Shown piece after piece: positions 55,911 to 63,469 of a stretch of DNA of 63,574 nt. Numbering within the stretch: position 1 is the stretch's first letter; each line of letters begins with the position of its first letter. The stretch comes from Rhodococcus sp. 06-462-5. Its GTDB lineage: Bacteria > Actinomycetota > Actinomycetes > Mycobacteriales > Mycobacteriaceae. The stretch covers positions 1 to 63,574 of the forward strand of contig NZ_NOYD01000011.1 in the NCBI RefSeq assembly GCF_002258315.1, in the 5' to 3' direction. A program made the position numbers and the translations under genes. The notes below the pieces were generated by a model. That model was not told the DNA's origin. It ran no database searches and saw only the letters and a list, made by a program, of their open reading frames with translations.

Positions 55911-56828
55911 ATGCCCGCCGCTCCCCTCCCGTTGCGCGACGGCCTCGATCCCACTCGGGTGCGGATGCCCGACGTCGCGACCGGGGCGACGGTGCTCGAG
56001 TACCTGTGTGCCAGGTTCCCTCAGGACGCGGCCAGGCTGACCGAGAAGGTGGCGGGCGGCGAGATCGTCGACGCGGCAGGCGTACCCGTCGATTCGACGA
56101 CCGTCGCGAGACCGCGAGCGGACATATACCTCTACCGCGACCCACCGGTGGAGCCGACGGTACCGTTCTCCCTCGACGTCCTTCATCGCGACGAGAACCT
56201 GCTCGTCGTCGACAAGCCGCACTTTCTGGCCACCACCCCGCGCGGTGCCTACGTCGCGCGCTCTGCGCTGGTCCTGCTGAGGCGCCGGTTCGACCTGCCC
56301 GAGCTGAGTCCGGCGCATCGCCTGGACCGGCTCACCGCCGGGGTTCTGGTGTTCACCGTCAGGGCGCAGGCTCGCCGGCCGTACCAGGAGTTGTTCGCTC
56401 AACGCGCGATCACCAAGCAGTACGACGCGATCGCGCCACTCGCCCGGGACCTCGAACTCCCGCTGACAGTACGCAGTCGAATCATCAAGGAGCGCGGCGT
56501 TCTCCAGGCCCGCGAGGTACCCGGCGAGCCCAACGCGGAAACACTCGTCGAGCTCGTCGACACGTTCGGAGCCCACGGCCTGTACCGATTGCATCCTCGA
56601 ACCGGCAAGACGCATCAACTTCGAGTTCACCTGTGCTCGTTGGGAATTCCGATCGTCGGCGACAATTTCTATCCCTCGTTCCGAGATGTCGCCGACGACG
56701 ACTACACCGACCCGCTCCGCTTGCTGGCGCGTTCGGTCGAATTCGTCGATCCGCTCAGCGGCCTGGTTCGACGGTTCGAGAGCGGTCGGAGTCTCGATCC
56801 ACCTGCGTTGCAGCAGATTCGGCCGTGA
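55911..56828 (+). CDS. RluA family pseudouridine synthase
   Basis: A 305-residue RNA-modifying enzyme. The core carries the catalytic motif HRLDRLTAGVLVF with Asp139, LLVVDKPHFLATTP, and the C-terminal LHPRTGKTHQLRVHL. It converts uridine to pseudouridine in rRNA or tRNA; which site is not evident. The N-terminal 85 residues may form an S4-like RNA-binding part. ATG 55911. Its last 74 bp overlap the convergent membrane-protein gene. Confidence 0.9.
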   Translation: MPAAPLPLRDGLDPTRVRMPDVATGATVLEYLCARFPQDAARLTEKVAGGEIVDAAGVPVDSTTVARPRADIYLYRDPPVEPTVPFSLDVLHRDENLLVVDKPHFLATTPRGAYVARSALVLLRRRFDLPELSPAHRLDRLTAGVLVFTVRAQARRPYQELFAQRAITKQYDAIAPLARDLELPLTVRSRIIKERGVLQAREVPGEPNAETLVELVDTFGAHGLYRLHPRTGKTHQLRVHLCSLGIPIVGDNFYPSFRDVADDDYTDPLRLLARSVEFVDPLSGLVRRFESGRSLDPPALQQIRP

Positions 56829-57882
56829 CCTCGGCCATCTCGGCGGTGCGGACCGTGATGCGATGTGAGATGACCGCGAGCGCGAACAGTCCGATCGCAA
56901 CGTTCACCAGCGCGGCGAATCCCTCCTGAGCGAAGTCCACGAGGGCGTTGAGCAGAGTGAAGATCAACGCGGACACTCGGAGGGTACGCAGAGGCCAGAG
57001 CGGTCCTCGAGCACGTAACCACAGCATCGCCGGTAGCGCCGTGGCGAAGGTGAGGCAGGCACTGACGAACAGGATCCCGCTTGCGATCCCCATTCCGTCG
57101 ATGTCGATCGTCAGGTCGCGCCGATCGATGTGCAGGTCGCCGATGACGAGCTCGACGATCCCGAACACCACCCCGGCCCCGGAGATCAGGACCAACCCCC
57201 AGCCGACGACGGGAATCCACCGGGCGCTGGTGAAGAAGGCGGGAATCAGCCGGGGAACAGCGTTCCGCAGCGAGTGGGTACGCGACGTCGACAGACGACA
57301 GCGACCGAGCAACAGTCTGATTCCGGCCACGGTGTCCGCGTCGGCACCCTCCGCCTCGGCCCGCGTGACCATCCGCAGCGCCCAGTCGCGTCGATGCTCG
57401 GGGAGGCCGTGCGCGACGCCATCGGCGGCGATCGCAGCCGCGTTGGCCAGCGATTCGTCGACCGAGGGCTTGCGGAACTCCCGGACGATCCTGCTGAACA
57501 CCAACAGCAGGACCACCAGGACGTACATGATCTCCGACGAGGGTCCGTAGAAGTAGTCGTTGTCCTTGGTGACGAATTTGCCGACTTCGTCGAGGAAAAG
57601 CCCGAATCCGATTCCCCCGAGCAGCACGGTGAACACTCGGACGCCGAACCCGATGAACATCCATCCGATCAGCAGCGCCAACATCATCGCCGCGCCGCCG
57701 TACAGGGCATGAGCGATGTGGAGCGACTTACCACCCACCTGGGGGTAGTGGGTCAACTCCAGGTACGCCCTGGTGATCAGAATCGTCGCAATGGCGACGA
57801 CCATGAACGCCTCGGATGCGGGACTTCCGTAGGCATCGCGGATCATGCCTCGGCGATGTGTGGCCCCCGAACGACCGGTCAT
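56755..57882 (-). CDS. Multi-pass membrane protein of unknown function
   Basis: A 375-residue membrane protein. Helices lie in the N-terminal half (AFMVVAIATILITRAYLEL, GGAAMMLALLIGWMFIGFG, VFTVLLGGIGFGLFLDEVGKF and EIMYVLVVLLLVFSRIV). A soluble helical stretch of about 60 residues follows (DESLANAAAIAADGV...), then three or four more helices near the C-terminus. No family recognised. Start ATG 57882 or 57846 (MIRDAYGSP). The 74-bp convergent overlap with the RluA gene is long and suggests antisense interference between the two. Confidence 0.75.
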   Translation of the reverse strand: MTGRSGATHRRGMIRDAYGSPASEAFMVVAIATILITRAYLELTHYPQVGGKSLHIAHALYGGAAMMLALLIGWMFIGFGVRVFTVLLGGIGFGLFLDEVGKFVTKDNDYFYGPSSEIMYVLVVLLLVFSRIVREFRKPSVDESLANAAAIAADGVAHGLPEHRRDWALRMVTRAEAEGADADTVAGIRLLLGRCRLSTSRTHSLRNAVPRLIPAFFTSARWIPVVGWGLVLISGAGVVFGIVELVIGDLHIDRRDLTIDIDGMGIASGILFVSACLTFATALPAMLWLRARGPLWPLRTLRVSALIFTLLNALVDFAQEGFAALVNVAIGLFALAVISHRITVRTAEMAEVTAESAATQVDRDSDRSRTVEPGR

Positions 57883-57945
57883 CGATCGAGTATGTGCCGT
57901 CTGCCGTCGTTCACGGGCGGTTTTCGCACGTCACTGTTTCCGGGT

Positions 57946-57974
57946 TTGACAAATCTCGTTGCTGAACCTGCAAT
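57946..57974 (+). promoter_or_regulatory. Promoter of the XRE-cupin gene, probably leaderless
   Basis: TTGACA (57946-57951), 17-bp spacer, TGCAAT (57969-57974). Transcription should start about 6-7 bp later, at or next to the ATG at 57981, so the mRNA would have no leader. Confidence 0.65.
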
Positions 57975-57980
57975 GGTGTC

Positions 57981-58565
57981 ATGGAAGAATCGAACACCAG
58001 CCTGGACGAGGTCATCGCGGGCCTCGGTCCCCGCCTCAAGCGCATCAGGATGGAGAAGAACACCACCCTGGCATCGCTGTCCGACACCACCGGAATTTCG
58101 ATCAGCACCCTGTCGCGACTCGAGTCCGGTGATCGCAAGCCCAGCCTCGAACTGCTGTGGCCCATCGCTCGGGCCCATCAGATGAAACTCGACGATCTGG
58201 TGACTGCGCCGCCCGTAGCGGACCCTCGGGTGCGCACCACGGCCACCGTTCGCGAACACGTGACGATCCTTCCCCTGACGCTGCGTCCGGGCGGCCTGCA
58301 GGCGTACAAACTTCTGGTCCGACCCGAGGACTCCGAGCCTCGCCCCAGAACGCACGAAGGGTACGAGTGGCTCTACGTCTTGGACGGCACCCTGCGCCTG
58401 ATTCTCGGTGAGCACGATCTGACGATGAAGGCCGGTGAGGCGGCCGAATTCGACACTCGTGTGCCGCACTGGTTCGGTGCCGTCGGGAACCGGCCGGTGG
58501 AGCTGCTGAGCCTGTTCGGACCCCAGGGTGAGCGGATGCACGTGCGGGCGAAACCGACGGTATGA
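57981..58565 (+). CDS. XRE-family regulator with cupin domain
   Basis: A 194-residue one-component regulator. The Cro/C1 helix-turn-helix (about 13-70: LGPRLKRIRMEKNTTLASLSDTTG, SISTLSRLESGDRKPSLELL) is followed by a cupin barrel (about 100-185) with HEGYEWLYVLDGTLRLILGEHDL and FDTRVPHWFGAVGNRPVELL. The HEGYEW and VPHWF patterns supply metal or ligand residues. This class often controls small-molecule metabolism and is widespread in rhodococci. The target is not evident. Confidence 0.9.
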   Translation: MEESNTSLDEVIAGLGPRLKRIRMEKNTTLASLSDTTGISISTLSRLESGDRKPSLELLWPIARAHQMKLDDLVTAPPVADPRVRTTATVREHVTILPLTLRPGGLQAYKLLVRPEDSEPRPRTHEGYEWLYVLDGTLRLILGEHDLTMKAGEAAEFDTRVPHWFGAVGNRPVELLSLFGPQGERMHVRAKPTV

Positions 58566-58655
58566 AATGTCATGTCCGTGTGAGACAGTGAAGCCCGCTC
58601 GACGCCAGGATCCACTTCGGTCATCCGCACCGACCACACCATCTCGAGGAAAAAG

Positions 58656-58955
58656 ATGACCGACAGACTGCCCGAATCGCCTGCATCTCGCACTCACGTG
58701 GACATCGCGACCGGTGTGCTCATCGGGATCCACGGTGGATCCGTTGCCGACGCCATCGACGAGCTGTTCACGACCGCGAGAAATCACCGGGTCAGTCTGT
58801 TCGAGCTTTCTCGCACGCTCATCACCGTCGCGGAGGGCCGCGATATCGAGCGATCCTCGGCCACCGACGCGGTGTACGAGGTGTGGGGCTCGGCACTCGG
58901 CCGTCGAGGCGCGGAGACGACGTTCGGCTTGGTCACAGATACCGCGGCCGTCTGA
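58656..58955 (+). CDS. ANTAR domain protein
   Basis: A 99-residue protein whose centre reads SRTHVDIATGVLIGIHGGSVADAIDELFTTARNHRVSLFELSRTL. That is the three-helix ANTAR pattern, which binds RNA hairpins and prevents transcription termination. No receiver, GAF or PAS sensor part is attached, so it is a stand-alone output domain. Neighbouring genes offer no sensor. It may act on distant RNA. Ribosome site GAGGAAAA before ATG 58656. Confidence 0.78.
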   Translation: MTDRLPESPASRTHVDIATGVLIGIHGGSVADAIDELFTTARNHRVSLFELSRTLITVAEGRDIERSSATDAVYEVWGSALGRRGAETTFGLVTDTAAV

Positions 58956-58967
58956 TCGAACCGGGAC

Positions 58968-59270
58968 TCAGCCGCGAACGGATGGATCGCTGCGTAGCTC
59001 CGGAAAGCGCGCCGTCATCGCATCGATGTGTCGGTACATTTCGTAGAGCTCGGTGCGGAGCGTCGACGCCTCGGACTCGAACGCTCGGGCACGCGATTCG
59101 GCGCGGTCCGCGCGAGCTCGAAACGCCTTGGACTGTGCCTGTTCGATGGACGCCGAACACGTCTCGATGTGTTCGGCCAGTCCTCTCGCGAACACCCTCG
59201 CCTGCTCGAGGTTGACGGCATAGTTGTCGTCTCGCGGAGCCGGTGACGCCGCGCCGTTCGCTGTGCCCAT
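58968..59270 (-). CDS. Coiled-coil hypothetical protein (100 aa)
   Basis: Mostly helical with heptad-like spacing: VFARGLAEHIETCSASIEQ, QSKAFRARADRAESRARAFESEASTLRTELYEMYRHIDAM. Rich in Ala, Glu and Arg, with one Cys and no membrane segment. No family recognised. It converges on the ANTAR gene, with 12 bp between stops. Confidence 0.62.
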   Translation of the reverse strand: MGTANGAASPAPRDDNYAVNLEQARVFARGLAEHIETCSASIEQAQSKAFRARADRAESRARAFESEASTLRTELYEMYRHIDAMTARFPELRSDPSVRG

Positions 59271-59354
59271 GAAAACTCGTCACCCTCGATCGTCGGCCGG
59301 AAATTCTTTCGCGACTCTACGCTCGGTGCCGAACGCTTCGTCCGTGAACCGACG

Positions 59355-59924
59355 TCACCCGAAGACGAGTGCCAGGACCACCGATGCCGACGTGGCAGCA
59401 ATGGCGATGACGATGGTCGCGGCGATGGCCCGCTGCCGCACCGTTCGGTAACTCGATCCTGTGCGGTCGTACTCCGAGTCGTCCTGATCGCCGTCCGAGG
59501 CGTAGAAGTCGTCCGAGTTCAGCCCGTCCTCGTCGAAGTAGACGACGTCTCTCGGCGGCACCCATTGCTGACCGTTGGCTTCGATCGTGGCTCCCAGCCG
59601 CTCCAGCCGAATCCGAGCGCGGGTGGGATACCAGTCGGAGGGCGCGTGGATGGGCAGGGCCCGCGCCATCATCAGAGGCGACCTGTACTGCTTCTCCAGT
59701 GCGGCGAACGCAGCGGACGCCGTTGGATCGTCGTCGGACTTGTCGGTGAGGAACCATGCCGCTCCGGCCGCCGCGCGATCGCCGAGCACCAGATACGTGT
59801 ACGCGAGCAATTCGAGAATGCCGGGCGACGTGGGGTTCCGAACCAAGGCACCGACCAGCCGATCGCGAGCAGCGATGTTGTCTCCGCGCGCCAGATCCTC
59901 CTGCGCTCGATCGATCACGTCCAC
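59355..59924 (-). CDS. DUF6584-like protein with C-terminal membrane helix
   Basis: A 189-residue protein. The N-terminal helical repeat domain, IDRAQEDLARGDNIAARDRLVGAL followed by AYTYLVLGDRAAAGAAWFL, matches the actinobacterial DUF6584 family and looks TPR-like. An acidic linker (about 135-160, DEDGLNSDDFYASDGDQDD) and a C-terminal membrane helix (AIAATIVIAIAATSASVVLALV) follow. It is probably tail-anchored with its helical repeat in the cytoplasm. Function unknown. The GTG at 59924 is chosen; GTG 59918 is possible. It lies downstream of the tRNA cluster terminator. Confidence 0.72.
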   Translation of the reverse strand: MDVIDRAQEDLARGDNIAARDRLVGALVRNPTSPGILELLAYTYLVLGDRAAAGAAWFLTDKSDDDPTASAAFAALEKQYRSPLMMARALPIHAPSDWYPTRARIRLERLGATIEANGQQWVPPRDVVYFDEDGLNSDDFYASDGDQDDSEYDRTGSSYRTVRQRAIAATIVIAIAATSASVVLALVFG

Positions 59925-59951
59925 GCGTCGACAATAACTCGTGCATACGAA

Positions 59952-59983
59952 AAAGCCCCTGCCGGACAACCGGAAGGGGCTTT
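59952..59983 (-). terminator. Terminator of the tRNA-Glu-Asp-Phe unit
   Basis: On the minus strand, AAAGCCCCT and AGGGGCTTT arms enclose a GCCGG/CCGG inner stem, followed by a run of T. It lies between tRNA-Phe and the DUF6584 gene. Confidence 0.88.
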
Positions 59984-60008
59984 CATCGTGCTTGTCGATC
60001 CAACACCG

Positions 60009-60085
60009 TGGTGGCCAGGGCCGGGATCGAACCGGCGACCTTCCGCTTTTCAGGCGGACGCTCGTACCAACTGAGCTACCTGGCC
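60009..60085 (-). tRNA. tRNA-Phe (GAA)
   Basis: Minus-strand cloverleaf: acceptor GGCCAGG/CCTGGCC, D arm AGCTCAGTTGGTA, anticodon loop CTGAAAA (GAA), T arm CGGTTCGATCCCG, discriminator A and encoded CCA. Last of three tRNA genes on this strand. Confidence 0.97.
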
Positions 60086-60141
60086 GGGCGGCACCGGTGA
60101 AACAATGCCATCGCAATGTCGGTACCTTCGTACCGATGTTG

Positions 60142-60215
60142 CGACCCTGACGGGACTCGAACCCGCGACCTCCGCCGTGACAGGGCGGCGCGCTAACCAA
60201 CTGCGCCACAGGGCC
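60142..60215 (-). tRNA. tRNA-Asp (GTC)
   Basis: Minus-strand cloverleaf: acceptor GGCCCTG/CAGGGTC with a G-U pair, D arm GCGCAGTTGGTTAGCGC, anticodon loop CTGTCAC (GTC), T arm CGGGTTCGAGTCCCG, discriminator G. CCA not encoded. Confidence 0.97.
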
Positions 60216-60339
60216 TTGCTGTTGTTGCCGCGCTATTTCTAGCGCACCAACTCTCCGAACTGCAAATCCGCATCACGCGGGAAGCGAGACGAAGAATGCT
60301 GTACTGCCGACCGGATTGTCAATCCGATCTCTTCCTACG

Positions 60340-60412
60340 TACCCCCTACGGGATTCGAACCCGCGCTACCGCCTTGAAAGGGCGGCGTCCTAGGCCGCTA
60401 GACGAAGGGGGC
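60340..60412 (-). tRNA. tRNA-Glu (TTC)
   Basis: Minus-strand cloverleaf: acceptor GCCCCCT/AGGGGGT, D arm GTCTAGCGGCCTAGGAC, anticodon loop CTTTCAA (TTC), T arm CGGGTTCGAATCCCG, discriminator A. CCA not encoded. First of the Glu-Asp-Phe set, an order also seen in mycobacteria. Confidence 0.97.
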
Positions 60413-60491
60413 CCGCCGAACTGCTTCGACGTTACCCTCAACGGCGTTCCGTTGGGAGCTGGGATAGCTTAGGACACTTTCGCTGCAAATC

Positions 60492-61160
60492 TCAAACCGG
60501 CAGGTCAGAGGTGGTTTTCGCGCAGTTTTCGCCGTAGTGCTCCCACCCGTGCAGTTTGAACTCGGCGAGCCAACGCTCGGACGCCATGGCGAGCAGTACG
60601 ACCTCGACGGATTCCTCGAACCGCTCGCGCAGATCTGCGTTGTCGGCGACCAGATCCGACATGTACCGCTGACCGGCCATCGACGCGGCAAGCACCCGCA
60701 CGAACTTGGCTGCGTCGAACTCCGGCTTGAGGTCGCCCATCGCGAGAGCGCGCTCGGCTTGCTTGTGACCTTGAGCTCCCCAGACGCGACCGCCCCCGGA
60801 GTGCACCTCCGCGTAGAACTCCGGCTCGACGATCAACCGGAACTCGGCGCGCACGATCACGTCGTTCTGGAAGTTCTGCGCGATGTCGTCCACGATCCCG
60901 CGGATGACGTAGAACGGATGAGCGGTGGTGTCGGCCCACTTCTCCGTGATGGCGACGTACCGATCCAGTCCGGCCCCGAGAACGGCTCGGGCCAGATCTT
61001 CCTTCGACTGGAAATGGAAATACATCGCACCCTTGGTGGCATTGGAGCCCTCCAAGATGGTGTTGACGGATGCCGCTGCGTATCCACGCTTGGCGAATTC
61101 CGCCGCCGCCGCCTCCACAATGGCAGCCCGGGTCCGCCGTGCGCGCTCTTGTTGTGCCAT
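60492..61160 (-). CDS. TetR regulator, gamma-butyrolactone receptor-like (ScbR/ArpA type)
   Basis: A 222-residue TetR-family protein. The DNA-binding part QERARRTRAAIVEAAAAEFAKRGYAAASVNTILEGSNATKGAMYFHFQSKEDLA is very close to the gamma-butyrolactone receptor family of Streptomyces and Rhodococcus, and the length matches. The ligand domain is the usual helical bundle (RYVAITEKWADTTAHPFYVIR). No butyrolactone synthase or biosynthetic cluster lies beside it. The ATG at 61160 is preferred over a GTG 31 codons upstream that lies in a palindrome. Two inverted repeats precede it and may be autoregulatory sites. Confidence 0.85.
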   Translation of the reverse strand: MAQQERARRTRAAIVEAAAAEFAKRGYAAASVNTILEGSNATKGAMYFHFQSKEDLARAVLGAGLDRYVAITEKWADTTAHPFYVIRGIVDDIAQNFQNDVIVRAEFRLIVEPEFYAEVHSGGGRVWGAQGHKQAERALAMGDLKPEFDAAKFVRVLAASMAGQRYMSDLVADNADLRERFEESVEVVLLAMASERWLAEFKLHGWEHYGENCAKTTSDLPV

Positions 61161-61205
61161 GTATTCCGTGCCTCCGAGCCCCAAGCGCCCTGCGTATCCG
61201 CAGGT

Positions 61206-61253
61206 AGTACAGATAGAGAGTACTTCACCCGAACGACACGTGAGTCGACTCAC
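61206..61253. promoter_or_regulatory. Candidate operators upstream of the butyrolactone-receptor-like gene
   Basis: AGTAC-N9-GTACT (61206-61224) and the perfect 14-bp palindrome GTGAGTCGACTCAC (61240-61253) lie 46-93 bp upstream of the ATG. TetR-type autorepression is the expected use. Confidence 0.5.
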
Positions 61254-61320
61254 CTACGGTTCGCTTCGACACACACACCCGTCGGAAAAATCGATTAGGC
61301 AACCGAAACAAGCCGGATGG

Positions 61321-61373
61321 TATGATCTGCGCGGCTCGAGTGCGCTGCAGGGGGTGCGCACTCGAGCCGCTTT
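61321..61373 (+). promoter_or_regulatory. TATGAT box followed by a 15-bp hairpin
   Basis: TATGAT (61321-61326) is a good -10 box, directly followed by GCGGCTCGAGTGCGC (61331-61345) and its exact complement (61356-61370), then TTT. A transcript begun here would open with a very stable stem-loop ending in a short U run: either a terminator-like RNA or a 5' structure. No -35 box is clear. Confidence 0.55.
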
Positions 61374-61750
61374 CCGCTCGGTCCACAACCGTCGGCAGGG
61401 CGGTATTTCTTCGGGGCCGGCCGCGCCGGATCACACCCCGACCGACTCACCGTCGGCGGCATCCGAGTTCCCCGAATCGAATGGTCGACGCATCGACCGC
61501 GTCGCGTCGAGCACACCACCCACTTTCGGTTGAAATCCGAATTACATTTCACGATAAGGGATCTCGAGCCACAACTACTTCACCTTGCTCGTTAGCATTT
61601 CGAATCTATTGTTCGACAATCGAATACACCAGGACCGCTACGCAACATCGGTCAAATCCATTGCACGGTAATCGATATGAGAAGGACCGGTCGGTAACGT
61701 TTTCGACACGTTCCCGTACTTGCACCGAGCTCGCGCCCGCGCTGAATTAC
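61371..61750. other. Long intergenic region, partly AT-rich, no gene seen
   Basis: About 380 bp without a convincing frame on either strand. The middle (about 61530-61690) is clearly richer in A and T than the surrounding chromosome and has several TTCGA/TCGAA motifs (for example TTCGAATC and TTCGACAATCGAA). It probably holds control sites or the promoter of the secreted lipase. Confidence 0.4.
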
Positions 61751-61766
61751 TGTGACATGCACCACA
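61751..61766. promoter_or_regulatory. Near-consensus CRP site before the lipase gene
   Basis: TGTGACATGCACCACA fits TGTGA-N6-TCACA at nine of ten positions. It lies 36 bp before the lipase ATG, close to where a promoter should be. Weaker than the rpfA site. Confidence 0.45.
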
Positions 61767-61801
61767 TGGGGAGTTCTGCCGATCGGAAACGAGTGAATGC
61801 C

Positions 61802-63055
61802 ATGAAGGTATCGATTCGCGTATTTCGTTCCATCCCAGCCCTGTTCGTGGTGTCCGTGCTCGCTCTGTCGACAACCGGCACGGCGGCTGCAGACCCACTG
61901 GGCAACTTCGTGGCCCCCGTCGCAGACCCGGCCCTCTATCTGCCCACCCCTTTGGGCGAGCCCTGGTTCGATCCGCCCGCAGACTACGAACAACAACCTC
62001 CTGGGTCGGTGCTCGCAACCAGAAAAGTGACCGTCGGACCGCTGTTCACGCCGGTCACTTCGACTCAGATCCTGTTTCGCACCAACGATTCCAAGGACCG
62101 TCCCGTCGCTGCGGCCACCACCGTGATCGTGCCGGTCGCACCGTGGACCGGCGCCGGGACCCGACCCGTCGTGGCATACAACATGGCCATCAACTCACTC
62201 GGCAACACCTGTGCGCCGTCCTGGCTGCTCCCTCGCGGGCTCGCCCGGGAGATACCGGCTGTGCAGGCCTTCCTGGTCAAGAACTACGCCGTCGTCGTCA
62301 CCGATCACGAGGGGCCACGGCAGGCCTACGCCGCCGGACGCATGGCCGCGCACGCGGTGCTCGACGCCCTCCGAGCCATGGTTCGACTGCCCGAGCTCGG
62401 CCTGCCTGCGTCGTCTCCCATCGCCATGACGGGGTACTCGGGTGGGGCGATCGCCACAGGATGGGCGGCACAATTGGCCCCCACGTACGCGCCCGACGTC
62501 AATCTGGTGGGCGCGGCGTTCGGTGGTCCGCCCACCGATTACCGGATTCTGCTGACGTCGATGAACGGAACGGCCGCGTCGACGCTCTTCCTCTCCGCAG
62601 CGCTCGGGGTGGCCCGCGAGTACCCCGAACTGTTCTCGCTCATGAACGCCAACGGACTGCGTCTGGCCACGATCGCCAAGGACATGTGTGTCGGGCTGCT
62701 CGCTCCCGGTGGAGTGGTGGCCCCGATCCCGGCGCAGGCGCTCTCGGACATTCCGAATGTCGATCGCACCGAGATCGCCGAGAGCGTCATCGCCGCAACC
62801 CGTCTCGGCGGCGACCTCGCGCCCACCACCCCCACCATGATCTACCAGGGACAACAGGAGTTCTGGATTCCTCGACAAGGAGCCGAGACCCTCTACGACG
62901 AATGGTGCGCTCAGGGTGCGAACGTCAGACTGGAGGAGTATCTCGGTGAACACCTGATCGTCGCGCTCAGCGGCATTCCCGGCGCGTACGCCTGGATCGA
63001 CGACCGGCTGGCCGGCATTCCGGTGCCGAGAGGATGCAGCAGCTTCGGACGCTGA
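61802..63055 (+). CDS. Secreted lipase (LIP family)
   Basis: A 417-residue exported alpha/beta hydrolase of the secretory lipase family (LIP, PF03583 type) known from Candida and actinobacteria. The signal peptide ends near residue 30 (TTGTAAADP). The nucleophile is Ser214 in MTGYSGGAIATGW, and a catalytic His is probably His384 (YLGEHLIVAL). The acid position, usually Asp in the P-x-Y-x-G-x-x-D context, reads TMIYQGQQEFWIP with Glu353 instead. ATG 61802 is used; GTG 61791 and ATG 61756 are possible. Divergent from the butyrolactone-receptor-like gene. Confidence 0.9.
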   Translation: MKVSIRVFRSIPALFVVSVLALSTTGTAAADPLGNFVAPVADPALYLPTPLGEPWFDPPADYEQQPPGSVLATRKVTVGPLFTPVTSTQILFRTNDSKDRPVAAATTVIVPVAPWTGAGTRPVVAYNMAINSLGNTCAPSWLLPRGLAREIPAVQAFLVKNYAVVVTDHEGPRQAYAAGRMAAHAVLDALRAMVRLPELGLPASSPIAMTGYSGGAIATGWAAQLAPTYAPDVNLVGAAFGGPPTDYRILLTSMNGTAASTLFLSAALGVAREYPELFSLMNANGLRLATIAKDMCVGLLAPGGVVAPIPAQALSDIPNVDRTEIAESVIAATRLGGDLAPTTPTMIYQGQQEFWIPRQGAETLYDEWCAQGANVRLEEYLGEHLIVALSGIPGAYAWIDDRLAGIPVPRGCSSFGR

Positions 63056-63122
63056 CCGGTCGACACCACTGCCGGGGGTACTGCCCGTCGGTGCTGCGCG
63101 GCCCATTACACTTTCGAGCCGC

Positions 63123-63198
63123 GCCCCTATAGCTCAGTTGGTAGAGCTACGGACTTTTAATCCGCAGGTCGTAGGTTCGAGTCCTACTGGGGGCACCA
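63123..63198 (+). tRNA. tRNA-Lys (TTT)
   Basis: Acceptor GCCCCTA/TGGGGGC, D arm AGCTCAGTTGGTAGAGCT, anticodon loop CTTTTAA (TTT), T arm TAGGTTCGAGTCCTA, discriminator A and encoded CCA. Followed by a gene-free stretch of 270 bp. Confidence 0.97.
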
Positions 63199-63469
63199 CA
63201 CACCGTCCGGGTAACAGTGATCACACCTGTCCGGAACGTACACTCGGGAGTAACGATCGGCCGAGACCGAGCGACGTGCAGGGGGAACTGCAGCGGTCGT
63301 GAACTCGCGAAGGCCGGCCGGAGGATCGGCGCTTCGGGGAGACTTCGCGCCGATCGACACCGAACATCACGACCGCCGGAACAGCAAGTGAACAGCCGCG
63401 ACGAGGTTCACACCGAACCTACGGTGCCGTAAGCTGGACCGGTCGTACGCAATCTATGGAGGCGATCTA

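Noticed and set aside
60009..60412. Integrated element at the tRNA cluster
   Set aside because: No integrase, no direct repeat of a tRNA 3' end and normal core genes on both sides.
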